Virus record (IMG/VR): IMGVR_UViG_3300002161_000042
Location: 503-21,301 of that record
Reading direction: 5' to 3' (one strand)
Length of the DNA stretch: 20,799 nt
Source of the DNA: a virus
Shown here in pieces: positions 12,801 to 19,531 of the stretch. Position numbers and translations under genes: made by a program. Every line of letters starts with the position of its first letter. Within the stretch, counting starts at the first letter, position 1. The notes under the pieces are model-generated. The model did no database searches and was not told the origin of the DNA. It saw nothing but the letters and a program-made list of their open reading frames with translations.

Positions 12801-14298
12801 CAGGAGTAGGCGTACTGGCTGATCCAAAATCTTCAGGTTGTGCAGCAGTCGGTTGTTTTAATGTGGCCGCAAAGTCGGACTGAGCCTGTGATACAGCCCT
12901 TTTAACTAACTCTTGGTCTAAAGGCTTGCCAGATATTAACGACCCAATAGTCGTTGTTACTAAAGCCTGCTGGCCCGGAGTCAGATCAACAAACTTCTTC
13001 CCACCAGATTCAAATTGCGAAGTTCCAAGCGTTACCGCCCCTTGAAGAGTCGCAGCAGAAATCTTGTCACTCAAACTGCCTTCGGTGTTCAACCCAGCCT
13101 GAATAGCCTGAGTGACCGCACTCTTGATCTTTGGATCCTTAACATCACTAAACCCCGGGATACTGTCTGAAATCAGATTAAAAGCTTCCCCGGTAGCGGC
13201 ACCTAAACCCGCGGCTGTCACATCTTGACCAACCACCGCCGCTCTGGTCATCGCGGAACCAATAGAGGTTGCAAACTTCTGCCCAGCAGGGGAGTCAAAA
13301 ATCCCCTTGGCTGCATCTCCTATCACATCACCAAGTTGCGCCCCTAACAGCGTCCCCGCGCTCGCTAACACCCCTTGTTTAATGTCTCCCGTTAATACGG
13401 AAGTCAGAACACCTGAACCAATAGCCCCCAGCGTGGCAGGAGCTAACGCGGCAGCAGCGGCTTGACCAATAGCCATCTCTGCTACAAACGCACCAATTGC
13501 TTGACCAATCCCCGGAATAGCCAATGACGCTATAGCTACAAACGGGGCAATGTCTTTAACATCAAAGTCCGAACTTGACGGCCCCGGCGTTGAATAGAAC
13601 ACCGGTATTCCGTTGACCATCGAAATGTTTAACGATGTGTTTTTGCCAGCAAAAGACCCACCAAAAATATACTGCTCATCCGTAGGAGCAATTGTTGAGT
13701 TAGCGTATATGTACGACGCATCGTGACCTGAGTTGAGAGGTTGACCACTGTTTTTGTTATACAACTGCTTGCCGGTAACAACGCCGTCTTCTTTTATTTC
13801 TCTTTCACCAATATCGGCTACGTCTCCGATGCCGCTCCGTACAAGCAACTCTGCCATGTACCGAGTTGCGGCATCAATCCCGCCCATGTCACCAATAGAG
13901 CCTGTGTAGTATTTTTCCGTACCAAAGTTTTTGCGTTGTTCTGAAATCTGTTGAGCAACATTGTTAATTGCGGCAATACTTAATCGAGCACCATCAGGAG
14001 ACTCTGTATATAGTTCTGGCAACTCCGTGTTGACAAACCAGTTTGGATTAGTTGACAGAGTTTCCATCAACTTTAAGGTTGTATACCCAGATCCAGTAAC
14101 ACCTTCCGGCTTAGGAAAGAATTTGTCATACGCGCCCGTACTTGCAGCAGAAGTGGCGTCTACAAATCTTTGAGCTATCGTTAAATCGGTATCGTCTACG
14201 CGACCGTCTTTATTGAGGTCTCCGTATTCATAACCTCTATGACGGAAATTGTTCCGAAATCGATAGATCTCTTCTCTAGGAGGGCCAAAGATTTGCAT
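9850..14298 (-). CDS. Giant modular virion protein with dockerin-like calcium loop, 1482 aa
   Basis: Domains in order: (a) residues 26-48, GDLNKDGRVDDTDLTIAQRF, one dockerin type I/EF-hand loop with calcium ligands D27, N29, D31, D35 and D38; (b) an unknown domain to about 240; (c) a Gly/Ala-rich hydrophobic region at about 245-345 (VAIASLAIPGIGQAIGAFV, then LGAIGSGVLTSVLTG) that could insert into or cross membranes; (d) repeats of AAQPEDFGSA near 485-510; (e) a Thr/Pro/Lys-rich stretch with PVDVTPP-like units and a duplicated proline-rich block at about 898-1026; (f) Thr/Gly/Ala low complexity at about 1040-1100; (g) a coiled coil at about 1203-1270; (h) a C-terminal domain from about 1385 with GPGDGQSDDIPAMLADGEYV, a segment recurrent at the ends of large phage tail and virion proteins. 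Size and layout fit an ejected, tape-measure-like or internal virion protein. No lytic enzyme domain was recognised. Start: ATG with AGGA seven bases upstream. Confidence 0.7.
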   Translation of the reverse strand: MQIFGPPREEIYRFRNNFRHRGYEYGDLNKDGRVDDTDLTIAQRFVDATSAASTGAYDKFFPKPEGVTGSGYTTLKLMETLSTNPNWFVNTELPELYTESPDGARLSIAAINNVAQQISEQRKNFGTEKYYTGSIGDMGGIDAATRYMAELLVRSGIGDVADIGEREIKEDGVVTGKQLYNKNSGQPLNSGHDASYIYANSTIAPTDEQYIFGGSFAGKNTSLNISMVNGIPVFYSTPGPSSSDFDVKDIAPFVAIASLAIPGIGQAIGAFVAEMAIGQAAAAALAPATLGAIGSGVLTSVLTGDIKQGVLASAGTLLGAQLGDVIGDAAKGIFDSPAGQKFATSIGSAMTRAAVVGQDVTAAGLGAATGEAFNLISDSIPGFSDVKDPKIKSAVTQAIQAGLNTEGSLSDKISAATLQGAVTLGTSQFESGGKKFVDLTPGQQALVTTTIGSLISGKPLDQELVKRAVSQAQSDFAATLKQPTAAQPEDFGSASTPTPAAQPEDFGSANEAPRTIPSLDPAMGAVGPPDMGPTIRRESFISDPNQPTRQLAPGFIPGEVPMSLQKLSSADPLADEIQRQSDLIGSGQIAPFVQVASSGQIATDAVEEPDRFKRALQPGHTQVWLQSEIEGLDAVVKRMRDAGISDDIIEETLVNEQAKNPNFAEMLRGNAVKPTDLGESSGEKTADVTKTGVTDDQKAGVVSVGTSTTPPETGGSTFFGKGAGESLGFVPFSVAAVDTGTGTTTYDMNNGFSLFLFADGRQKIMDNESKVIIDLTELPPDIQTEVQTRMVAADAAKSAEALQVPAQIPADTSLVAKTETKPVDVTPPKPVNVTPVKPVDVPPLDTKPTEPLKVDTTNIQPKAADTAATQSDTKSTGDASTTVTQVGGSTPAGDVTRPSPRNEPPLVYVPPTLPVVAPQPPRYTPPPDSGPPITWPKELPRYTPPSIPPAPVVTQPDITTEQTKPKGDTPSPRNEPPLIYVPPELPVVPTQPPRYIPPDDSGPPITWPKEFPRYTPPSIPSGPVVTQVNTGVVADSGATGTPTNVVSGTGSSTVVDTGAATGTGTATNVVPGAATGTGVSTEAATGTGAATSTATGTGTGSGAGVSTQPSLTEEQVRGIVSEIKFPAGLSEEDVRRIFADVMSENPGLSISDVKAVVNTALSLLPASASPADVDRTVSTTVGKPSVADNPDTPENESSPATGIYSVIERYQGEAQKQAGELEKQIAALTKAEQDRLKAEEEQRKLAEEQKKLDEEARKQAEETGRQRSLLNLGTSIFSGAAGAGILGGLGALGTAPTTTALPPLKGLTTGEATKDEFVSPLAAFQKQIGLTQPEQEPKQEEQERAMPYFSYGEPNEVASVLGLQDEEEAMVATGGLITPLMASGGLPVVHYAGKPRMDFRKGAYVQGPGDGQSDDIPAMLADGEYVFDAETVAALGNGSNKAGAKMLDKMREQIRAHKRGGSLKKIPPASKSPLEYLAMVKR
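11222..11605 (-). repeat. Tandem repeat, 216-bp period, two copies of about 168 bp
   Basis: Bases 11222-11389 and 11438-11605 are close copies offset by exactly 216 bases (72 codons), so the reading frame of the 1482-residue protein is kept. Each copy encodes a block with SPRNEPPL, PPRY, SGPPITWPKE and PRYTPPSIP. The 48 bases between the copies are not repeated. The proline-rich block probably forms a stiff extended linker. Differences between copies are mostly single bases, suggesting fairly recent duplication. Confidence 0.85.
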
Positions 14299-14300
14299 CT

Positions 14301-14555
14301 TTATGTCCTTGGATTCACTGCTGATAGAAGCGCAGCAGCCCAGTCAAACCAGTCATCAAAGTCATCCGTATTAGGAATGGCTTCGTTTGTAAACACATCA
14401 ATCGCCTTCAACCCGTCACCCCAAAGCTTCCAGTCCGTATTGGCGTCTGGAATAGCTAGTTGCTGGGCAGCATACTGCTCAACCATCAGGCACGCCCAAG
14501 ACTCAAACGTATGAAACCTCGGGTCGTATACAAGAGGTGATTCGGTACTAGCCAT
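14301..14555 (-). CDS. Small conserved late protein, 84 aa (Trp-rich)
   Basis: I choose the ATG reading MASTESPLVYDP; a TTG two codons earlier gives little change. The protein has several tryptophans: FESWACLMVEQY, DWKLWGDGL and FDDWFDWAAALL. A compact helical protein with W-x-x-W motifs and the ending DWxxWA is recurrent between the tail nozzle gene and the internal virion genes in related environmental phages, as far as I recall. It may be a small neck or tail component, or a chaperone for the giant protein next to it. Weak ribosome site (AGAGAT). Confidence 0.65.
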   Translation of the reverse strand: MASTESPLVYDPRFHTFESWACLMVEQYAAQQLAIPDANTDWKLWGDGLKAIDVFTNEAIPNTDDFDDWFDWAAALLSAVNPRT

Positions 14556-14566
14556 TAGCAAGATCT

Positions 14567-16798
14567 CTAGTAGCCACGCTGATCCCCAATGTCCGCGTTC
14601 AACACAACTTTCCCTAATTGATAATCACCACCAGCAACGTTAGAGACAAACCTTAACCTCAGCTCTCTCCGCTGTTCCTTCATATCAATCTTGTTCGTAG
14701 TTGAGTCAAAGGTGTACGGGCCAGTCGTTGAATCATCACTCTGTGCATACGGCCTCCCTGTGATGTACAACTCCATCTCACCCTCAAGAAGGAAGTCAGG
14801 CTCAACCCTCTCTAACCGCAGCCACTTGTTTATCCCTTCCATCGCCGGTTGACTCGGGCCTCCCGATACCCACCCAAGATCGTTCGTCTCGAAGTAACTC
14901 TCAATCGCCTCTACATTCTGCCCGTCAATCGAATCTACCCCGATCTCATGCTGATAGATCTGGATTCGATCAGGAGGCAAAGAGAACGTAAGACTCACCG
15001 CGCCAGTCCCCGTAGCGGCAGCACTCATCTCAATCGCCTGAGCATAGATGGCCGTCACAGGGATCGAAAACCCCGACCCCGTTCCGCCTAGATTCGTATT
15101 GCTCGCAGACAGTACATCCCCAATCTCATAAGCCGCTCCGCGAAGAACAATCGTTACTGATGCGACCTGACCACCCACTACGCCAATATCAGCAGTAGCA
15201 CCATATCCAGAACCACCAGTAAGAGGAACATTGACGTAAGACGCGCTTACATATCCAGACCCCGGCGTGATCGCTCCTAACGTCTTCAGGTTAGAACTCG
15301 TGATCGCTACAACCGAAGCTCCCGTAGGAATGTTAGAACCAGAAACAACCTGCCTCAAAGCTACTTGAGTGTTGTAAGTGTCTAGAAAGATGAAATCACT
15401 TCCGCTCGTAATGTTCATCGTCTGAGTAAAGATCACCGTCTCTGGGAGCGTGTTCCACCCAGCCATGACAGGAAACGCAAACACTTGGGAGAAATACCCG
15501 GCAGACCTTCTAGCCCCTAGAGCCTGACCCGCGTCATACCAAGTCTGTTCACGGACGTTGTAAACAATCGCATCCGTACACTCGGTCGCGTTCCCTCTAG
15601 GATAGAACCACCAGATCTCTCCGTATCGAGGAACCTTAGTTACCCAAACCTTCTGTCTCTGACTGTAGTTCAGATTGTCAAAGAACCAGTTCTGGTTCAT
15701 CGAGTTCGGGATCTCTTTGACCGTCCCGTTATAAAGAAGGAACCTATCAACCCCGCACCAGTAATAGATGCCGTCATACTCAATCACGCACTGACTCGAC
15801 ATGATCGAAGTCTGCGAAGAGATAATGTCGTACCGCCAGAACGTCGGAGTAGCAAAGTTCGCCGTCCCCGGGACACCTAGATTTGTAGGCGCATATGACA
15901 CCCTAACTAGGGAATCCAAACTCCAAAAGAGTCCAGACGGAGAGTTAGAGCCGCCTCGAACCGGCAACCCTTGTACGATCTTCCCTGTTGCTACGTTGAC
16001 TGAGTTAGCATCACTAGACACCCAGTCATCCGTATTGCCAGCAGCGCAGTTCCTAAGCAGCCCGTTGTTCCCGTATACGAACAAGTACGGATGAAGCGAA
16101 ACCACCCCGCCAGACACTTCTACGTTATTGTTGAACGTAGCAGTCACCGTTGCAGAGGCTGTTGCATTGTTCGACATCGTGACCGTCGTACCAACAACTG
16201 AAACCACCGTAGTATTTACAGGGATCCCTGCCCCGGTAATCGTCTGCCCAGCACCAATCAAAGGGTTTGATACCGCTAACGTAAGAGTCGGGCTGAGGTT
16301 GGTCGTCGTTACTGAATCAGTAAACACGCCAATCTGACTCATCGTCGTGCCGGTAATGTTTCCAATCAAAACCGGCGTGTCATTGTCCGAGTCAATCGCC
16401 TGTAGGTTCTGACCGGGATGAGCAACAATTGTCTGAACCCCGGAACCTCCAACATCATAAAACCCGTCAAACTGCCAGAGGTTAAGCGGAGAAGCAGTGA
16501 AGTTCGATAGAGAGAACTCTCCAATGCCCGCCCCAACCCCATTATCATCAATGGTCAGAACTTCCAGCCCGTTGTTATAACCAGAAAAGATAGAAGTAAA
16601 GGCGTTCTGAGCGTTCACCCAGATGCCTCTAGATGGCCCAAACATCTGATCTGAGATAACCCTGTATCCCAGCATCTTCCTCGGGCGACCTCGTTGAAAC
16701 CTTACCCAACGTCCATCGTTATAGAACTGCTTGTCGAAAAGAGTTCCATCCCTCTGAATACCGGGTTTGGTATCTAAAGCAAAGACTTTCTGCGTCAT
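14567..16798 (-). CDS. Tail nozzle/hub-like protein with inserted beta modules, 743 aa
   Basis: The body is beta-rich and has blade-like segments typical of the tail nozzle/hub proteins of short-tailed phages (P22 gp10 or T7 gp12 position): VEVSGGVVSLHPYLFVYGNN at about 226-245, FWSLDSLVRVSYAP, CVIEYDGIYYWCGVDRFLLY at about 337-356 and RYGEIWWFYPRG at about 391-402. Two regions look inserted. One at about 162-224 contains ITGAGIPVNTTVVSVVGTTV. The other at about 462-605 contains a Gly-rich unit (ITPGSGYVSASYVNVPLTGG to SGFSIPVTAI). Both are module types found in many phage tail proteins and may bind cell-surface sugars. It follows the adaptor and fibre-like genes in transcript order, which supports a tail role. 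Start overlaps the upstream stop as ATGA. Confidence 0.65.
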   Translation of the reverse strand: MTQKVFALDTKPGIQRDGTLFDKQFYNDGRWVRFQRGRPRKMLGYRVISDQMFGPSRGIWVNAQNAFTSIFSGYNNGLEVLTIDDNGVGAGIGEFSLSNFTASPLNLWQFDGFYDVGGSGVQTIVAHPGQNLQAIDSDNDTPVLIGNITGTTMSQIGVFTDSVTTTNLSPTLTLAVSNPLIGAGQTITGAGIPVNTTVVSVVGTTVTMSNNATASATVTATFNNNVEVSGGVVSLHPYLFVYGNNGLLRNCAAGNTDDWVSSDANSVNVATGKIVQGLPVRGGSNSPSGLFWSLDSLVRVSYAPTNLGVPGTANFATPTFWRYDIISSQTSIMSSQCVIEYDGIYYWCGVDRFLLYNGTVKEIPNSMNQNWFFDNLNYSQRQKVWVTKVPRYGEIWWFYPRGNATECTDAIVYNVREQTWYDAGQALGARRSAGYFSQVFAFPVMAGWNTLPETVIFTQTMNITSGSDFIFLDTYNTQVALRQVVSGSNIPTGASVVAITSSNLKTLGAITPGSGYVSASYVNVPLTGGSGYGATADIGVVGGQVASVTIVLRGAAYEIGDVLSASNTNLGGTGSGFSIPVTAIYAQAIEMSAAATGTGAVSLTFSLPPDRIQIYQHEIGVDSIDGQNVEAIESYFETNDLGWVSGGPSQPAMEGINKWLRLERVEPDFLLEGEMELYITGRPYAQSDDSTTGPYTFDSTTNKIDMKEQRRELRLRFVSNVAGGDYQLGKVVLNADIGDQRGY

Positions 16799-18051
16799 GA
16801 GAACAGTCCGCCAGAAATGCCACCTGTCGTCCCAGAACCAAACGTGCCCGTACCATTAACGGTCAACCCGGTTCCCGTTAACCCAAACATCGGCACTTGC
16901 TCAATTGAAATGCCAAACTCGCCTGAATTGGGCCTGTAAATACCTGTGTCCGTTTCTGAAGCAAAGTTCAACGCCGGAGCCGCCGCGGTTCCATCCACCA
17001 GCGATACATTCACCGCTCCAGCAGCAATCGTCGAAGCATTCAGCAAGTTGACCGAATCACACAGCAAGATCACCTGTTGCCCCGCAGGAATCGTCGCTAC
17101 AGCACCCCCCGCAGCACCTGTCTGAAAGGTGATCTGATACCCCGACCCACCACCGTCAGTCTGATTAGTGATGTAGTAAACCTGAATCGTCTGAGGAAGG
17201 TTGACCGTCACATTCCCCGTTAGAGTCCCGGTGTACTTCTGTACGACGTTCGCTGCCTCAGAAGCAGTAAGCGTGTACGTCCCATTAGTAACCGCTTTTG
17301 TTAGCTGGGTGAAGTTGAACTGCGTACTCCTGCCCAAGCCAATCGTGTACCACGCGGAACCAGAGGATATGACTACCGCCGAATCAGCAGGCTGCATTGC
17401 CAAAGAAGCCGCGGCGTTAATCAAATTACCGCCACTAGGACTGACTGTCAGCGTCCCCGTACCCCCGTTCCTAACTAGCAGGAACCAGTCTTCTCCGACC
17501 GTTGAGGCACCGGGAAGGGTCAGGGTGCCACTACCCCCCGTCCAGACGTATGCAGAGGCTCTATCGCCGTCTACAGCCGTATAGTTAGAGGAGAATGTGG
17601 TGACGTTGTACGCTTGGTTGAGCGTCGATCCAATCGCTTTAAGACCAAGCCCCGCCAACACCGCGGCATCAGCGTTACTCGTCCCCACTCCAAACGCAAT
17701 CAACCCCCAAGTACCTGCGGTGGTGGCGTTAGTGGTGATGTAGACGTACTTGGCTTCCCCCGCGGCAATTGTCGTGATCGTGTTGCCGTCATAGTCCGCT
17801 AGGGTGAAAGTATTCGCCCCAACGTTCCTAACTAGGGAATCCTCACCAACTGAGGCTTGATTTGCAGGAGGCATCCTCAACGTCAAGCTACCAACAGTAG
17901 CCGTAACGTTCATGATCCTCGCTACATAATCATTCGTCGCTGACCCGTTGATCGGCCAACTTAACGTGGTATTCGCTGACAGCGTTACAGCACGAAACGA
18001 AACGTCCGTCGGCTGGATCACATTTCCCGTAAAGGGGCTTAAAAAGCTCAT
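16795..18051 (-). CDS. Beta-rich tail fibre/appendage protein with repeated modules, 418 aa
   Basis: Three related beta modules are visible, at about residues 19-118, 150-240 and 250-345. Each has a strand pattern like GTLTLP..., a VGEDxxLVRN turn in the first two, and a final strand such as GSAWYTIGLG or GTWGLIAFG. The last part (about 355-418) has APALNFASETDTGIYRP, the SxTDTGIYRP motif common in phage tail fibres just before a beta-helical or trimerising end, then a glycine-rich tip ending GGLFS. The protein has no enzymatic motif. It sits between the adaptor and nozzle genes, so it is probably a tail-attached fibre or appendage. The start overlaps the upstream stop (ATGA), with AGGGAT before it. 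Confidence 0.7.
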   Translation of the reverse strand: MSFLSPFTGNVIQPTDVSFRAVTLSANTTLSWPINGSATNDYVARIMNVTATVGSLTLRMPPANQASVGEDSLVRNVGANTFTLADYDGNTITTIAAGEAKYVYITTNATTAGTWGLIAFGVGTSNADAAVLAGLGLKAIGSTLNQAYNVTTFSSNYTAVDGDRASAYVWTGGSGTLTLPGASTVGEDWFLLVRNGGTGTLTVSPSGGNLINAAASLAMQPADSAVVISSGSAWYTIGLGRSTQFNFTQLTKAVTNGTYTLTASEAANVVQKYTGTLTGNVTVNLPQTIQVYYITNQTDGGGSGYQITFQTGAAGGAVATIPAGQQVILLCDSVNLLNASTIAAGAVNVSLVDGTAAAPALNFASETDTGIYRPNSGEFGISIEQVPMFGLTGTGLTVNGTGTFGSGTTGGISGGLFS

Positions 18052-18680
18052 GAATCCCTCGCTATCGCTTGACGGTCACCAATACGGGAAACATCCTCTG
18101 TCTTCAGCGTGTTTACAATCGCAGAATACTGCTGCTGCCACATCGGAATCCGCTCATCGTTCTTCAGGAACGGCATCGCTTGTAAAAGAGACCCGTACAG
18201 AAGAGCCTGTGGTGCGTATTGAGTGAACCAGTTAGACTGATTAGAGGAGTCCAATGGCTGAACCCTCTCGTAATACAAGACCTCATACGCATAGTCATCG
18301 TCCGGAGTCGGAGCAATCAACCAGTGCGTATAGTCGTAATCACAATAAAATAGAGGAACGTCTGTGTCCGCAGGGTCAGGCCAATACTCCCTCAGATACT
18401 CATACTTCCTGAGAAGAATCGGACTCCTCTGACCACCTACAGTGACGTTCATTGAGACGGTCTTTCTCCAACGAGCAGGCTTGTCAATGATGGCTTCACC
18501 TAGAACCATCGTGCTCGTCACTACCGTAAGATTCCCTAAGAATTTAAGATCAGCGGCTAATACTTGCTCCGCAAGACCGATAAAGGTAGGAATCCTTTCA
18601 ATCGTGGCCGTGTCCGTCCTCTCCAGATACTTTTCAATATCTGTGACCAGATTGTCATAGGTCATCATGTAAGCAGGCAT
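18048..18680 (-). CDS. Head-tail adaptor-like protein, 210 aa
   Basis: A mainly helical N-terminal half (TYDNLVTDIEKYLERTD, then IPTFIGLAEQVLAADLKFLG) is followed by a strand-rich segment (STMVLGEAIIDKPARWRKTV), YEYLREYWPDPADTDVPLFY, HWLIAPTPDDDYAYEVLYYE and a C-terminal helix with FLKNDERIPMWQQQYSAIV. This pattern matches adaptor/neck proteins that join portal to tail in short-tailed phages (the P22 gp4, T7 gp11 position; SU10-type adaptor). I start at the ATG in a TGATG junction with AAGGTG upstream; two GTG codons precede it. Confidence 0.7.
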   Translation of the reverse strand: MPAYMMTYDNLVTDIEKYLERTDTATIERIPTFIGLAEQVLAADLKFLGNLTVVTSTMVLGEAIIDKPARWRKTVSMNVTVGGQRSPILLRKYEYLREYWPDPADTDVPLFYCDYDYTHWLIAPTPDDDYAYEVLYYERVQPLDSSNQSNWFTQYAPQALLYGSLLQAMPFLKNDERIPMWQQQYSAIVNTLKTEDVSRIGDRQAIARDS

Positions 18681-19072
18681 CACCACACCTTTTTCTTAAT
18701 AGACTCAGGCTGCGGGACATACTGCTTACCTTGCCGCATCCCCTCGCGCTTTGCTCGCGTTGTGGCGGCGTATTCCGAAGCGGTTAGCTTCTCTCTTGCT
18801 CGCCGGGGGAGATAACGCTCACCCGTAGCCTCAGAACCCTGCGTAGATGGCTTTCCAGATCGAGTACCCCAATCTTCCTTAGACCATCTAGATAACGAAT
18901 TGTCCGCCTTTTTTGGCCCTTTGTAACCACCCCCGGAAGATTTGTACTTCTGAGTGGCTAACTGTGCCTTCCTAGCTGACCATTGCCCCGGGCTACCACC
19001 CTTCCCAGAAGCTTTGACTTGAGAAACAATTCTCTTCCACTTCTCAGGATTGGACTTGACCGCGGAACTCAT
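18680..19072 (-). CDS. Basic DUF5872-like protein, 130 aa
   Basis: A strongly basic protein in two parts. Residues 9-50 contain PEKWKRIVSQVKASGKGGSP and GQWSARKAQLATQKYKSSGG. Residues 58-125 contain SLSRWSKEDWGTRSGKPSTQ followed by GERYLPRRAREKLTASEYAA and TTRAKREGMRQGKQY. The WxxxxWGTxSGKPS...ATGERYLP signature is that of DUF5872, seen in diverse large viruses and phages and of unknown function. High Lys/Arg content suggests nucleic-acid binding, perhaps packaged in the virion. Starts in an ATGA overlap, with AAGG seven bases ahead. Confidence 0.75.
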   Translation of the reverse strand: MSSAVKSNPEKWKRIVSQVKASGKGGSPGQWSARKAQLATQKYKSSGGGYKGPKKADNSLSRWSKEDWGTRSGKPSTQGSEATGERYLPRRAREKLTASEYAATTRAKREGMRQGKQYVPQPESIKKKVW

Positions 19073-19290
19073 TTATCTACCTTGTTGTCCAACTTATCAA
19101 AGATCCTAGCTAACATACTTTTGATATCTGCGATATCTGCTCTGTAGTCGTCTCTAGTGACATACTGAAGAGGCAAGTCAGCAATCCGATCCTCTATTCG
19201 GATGATCGAGCGCGAAAGGGAGTTGAGAATCCAACCCCCAAACGCGCCAGCAACACCAAAACCGATGTTGATCAGGATCTGTGGATCCAT
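19069..19290 (-). CDS. One-TM coiled-coil protein, possible holin or lysis accessory, 73 aa
   Basis: The start is the ATG reading MDPQILINIG, with TGGAG six bases upstream; it forms a TGATG junction with the preceding micro-ORF. Residues 4-24 (QILINIGFGVAGAFGGWILN) form one transmembrane segment rich in glycine. The rest is a charged coiled-coil-like helix (RSIIRIEDRIADLPLQYVTR, then DIADIKSMLARIFDKLDNK). One TM plus a short soluble helix is compatible with a small holin, antiholin or membrane anchor. Similar proteins occur in environmental phages near lysis and tail genes; none is characterised to my knowledge. The 3-TM holin nearby makes an accessory role more likely. Confidence 0.65.
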   Translation of the reverse strand: MDPQILINIGFGVAGAFGGWILNSLSRSIIRIEDRIADLPLQYVTRDDYRADIADIKSMLARIFDKLDNKVDK

Positions 19291-19352
19291 CAAAAACTCC
19301 ACGAAGTCTTTGGTTTGACCTTCTTCATAGCTTTATGAACCCACAGTTCCAT
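19290..19352 (-). CDS. Possible 20-residue basic micro-ORF
   Basis: The ATG has GGAG five bases upstream and lies two bases after the stop of the 48-residue gene. The frame encodes MELWVHKAMKKVKPKTSWSF and ends in a TGATG junction with the one-TM gene. It is rich in lysine and aromatic residues. The ribosome site and the exact junctions on both sides suggest that it is translated, either as a peptide or to couple translation of the next gene. At this length it could be chance. Confidence 0.45.
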   Translation of the reverse strand: MELWVHKAMKKVKPKTSWSF

Positions 19353-19354
19353 GA

Positions 19355-19501
19355 TTACTCCGTTCCGCCAACCTTCTCGGCTTCGGGGGCCGCTGCCTGC
19401 TGAACGCCTGCGATGAGATTAGCTACCTCAACATAGGGCCGACTCCCAAGATACTGAAGGATGGCATTGATAAGACTTACAGGTACATTGATCGTTTCCA
19501 T
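19355..19501 (-). CDS. Small late protein, 48 aa
   Basis: The ATG has GGAG six bases upstream. The frame reads METINVPVSLINAILQYLGS, then RPYVEVANLIAGVQQAAAPE and ends KVGGTE. The first 35 residues form a short strand and amphipathic helices around a conserved-looking QYLGxxPYxEVAxLI pattern, as in small phage proteins of unknown function. It fills what otherwise would be a gap of more than 200 bases between the endolysin and the one-TM gene and matches its strand. It is below the usual length cut-off. Confidence 0.7.
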   Translation of the reverse strand: METINVPVSLINAILQYLGSRPYVEVANLIAGVQQAAAPEAEKVGGTE

Positions 19502-19516
19502 TTGACTCTCCGTTAT

Positions 19517-19531
19517 CGGGGAAGACCCCCG
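19517..19531 (-). other. Short GC hairpin after the endolysin stop
   Basis: CGGGG and CCCCG form a 5-bp stem with a 5-base loop directly after the endolysin TAG. There is no T-run, so it is not a normal terminator. It may slow RNA decay or polymerase, or simply be chance; it lies just before the ribosome site of the 48-residue gene. Confidence 0.3.

Noticed and set aside
9850-14298. Giant gene as a cellulosome-related or bacterial scaffold gene
   Set aside because: Only a single dockerin-like loop is present, there are no cohesin or glycoside hydrolase domains, and all neighbours are virion genes.
15902-17843. Shared 16-base string CCTAACTAGGGAATCC at two sites, and the related CCTAACTAGG at about 5949
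   Set aside because: At each site it encodes part of a Leu-Val-Arg (CTA GTT AGG) segment in a virion protein, and two of the sites share DSLVR. Similar amino acids and codon choice explain it better than a regulatory site.
19517-19531. GC hairpin after the endolysin as a terminator
   Set aside because: There is no T-run and the operon clearly continues; kept only as a low-confidence hairpin.
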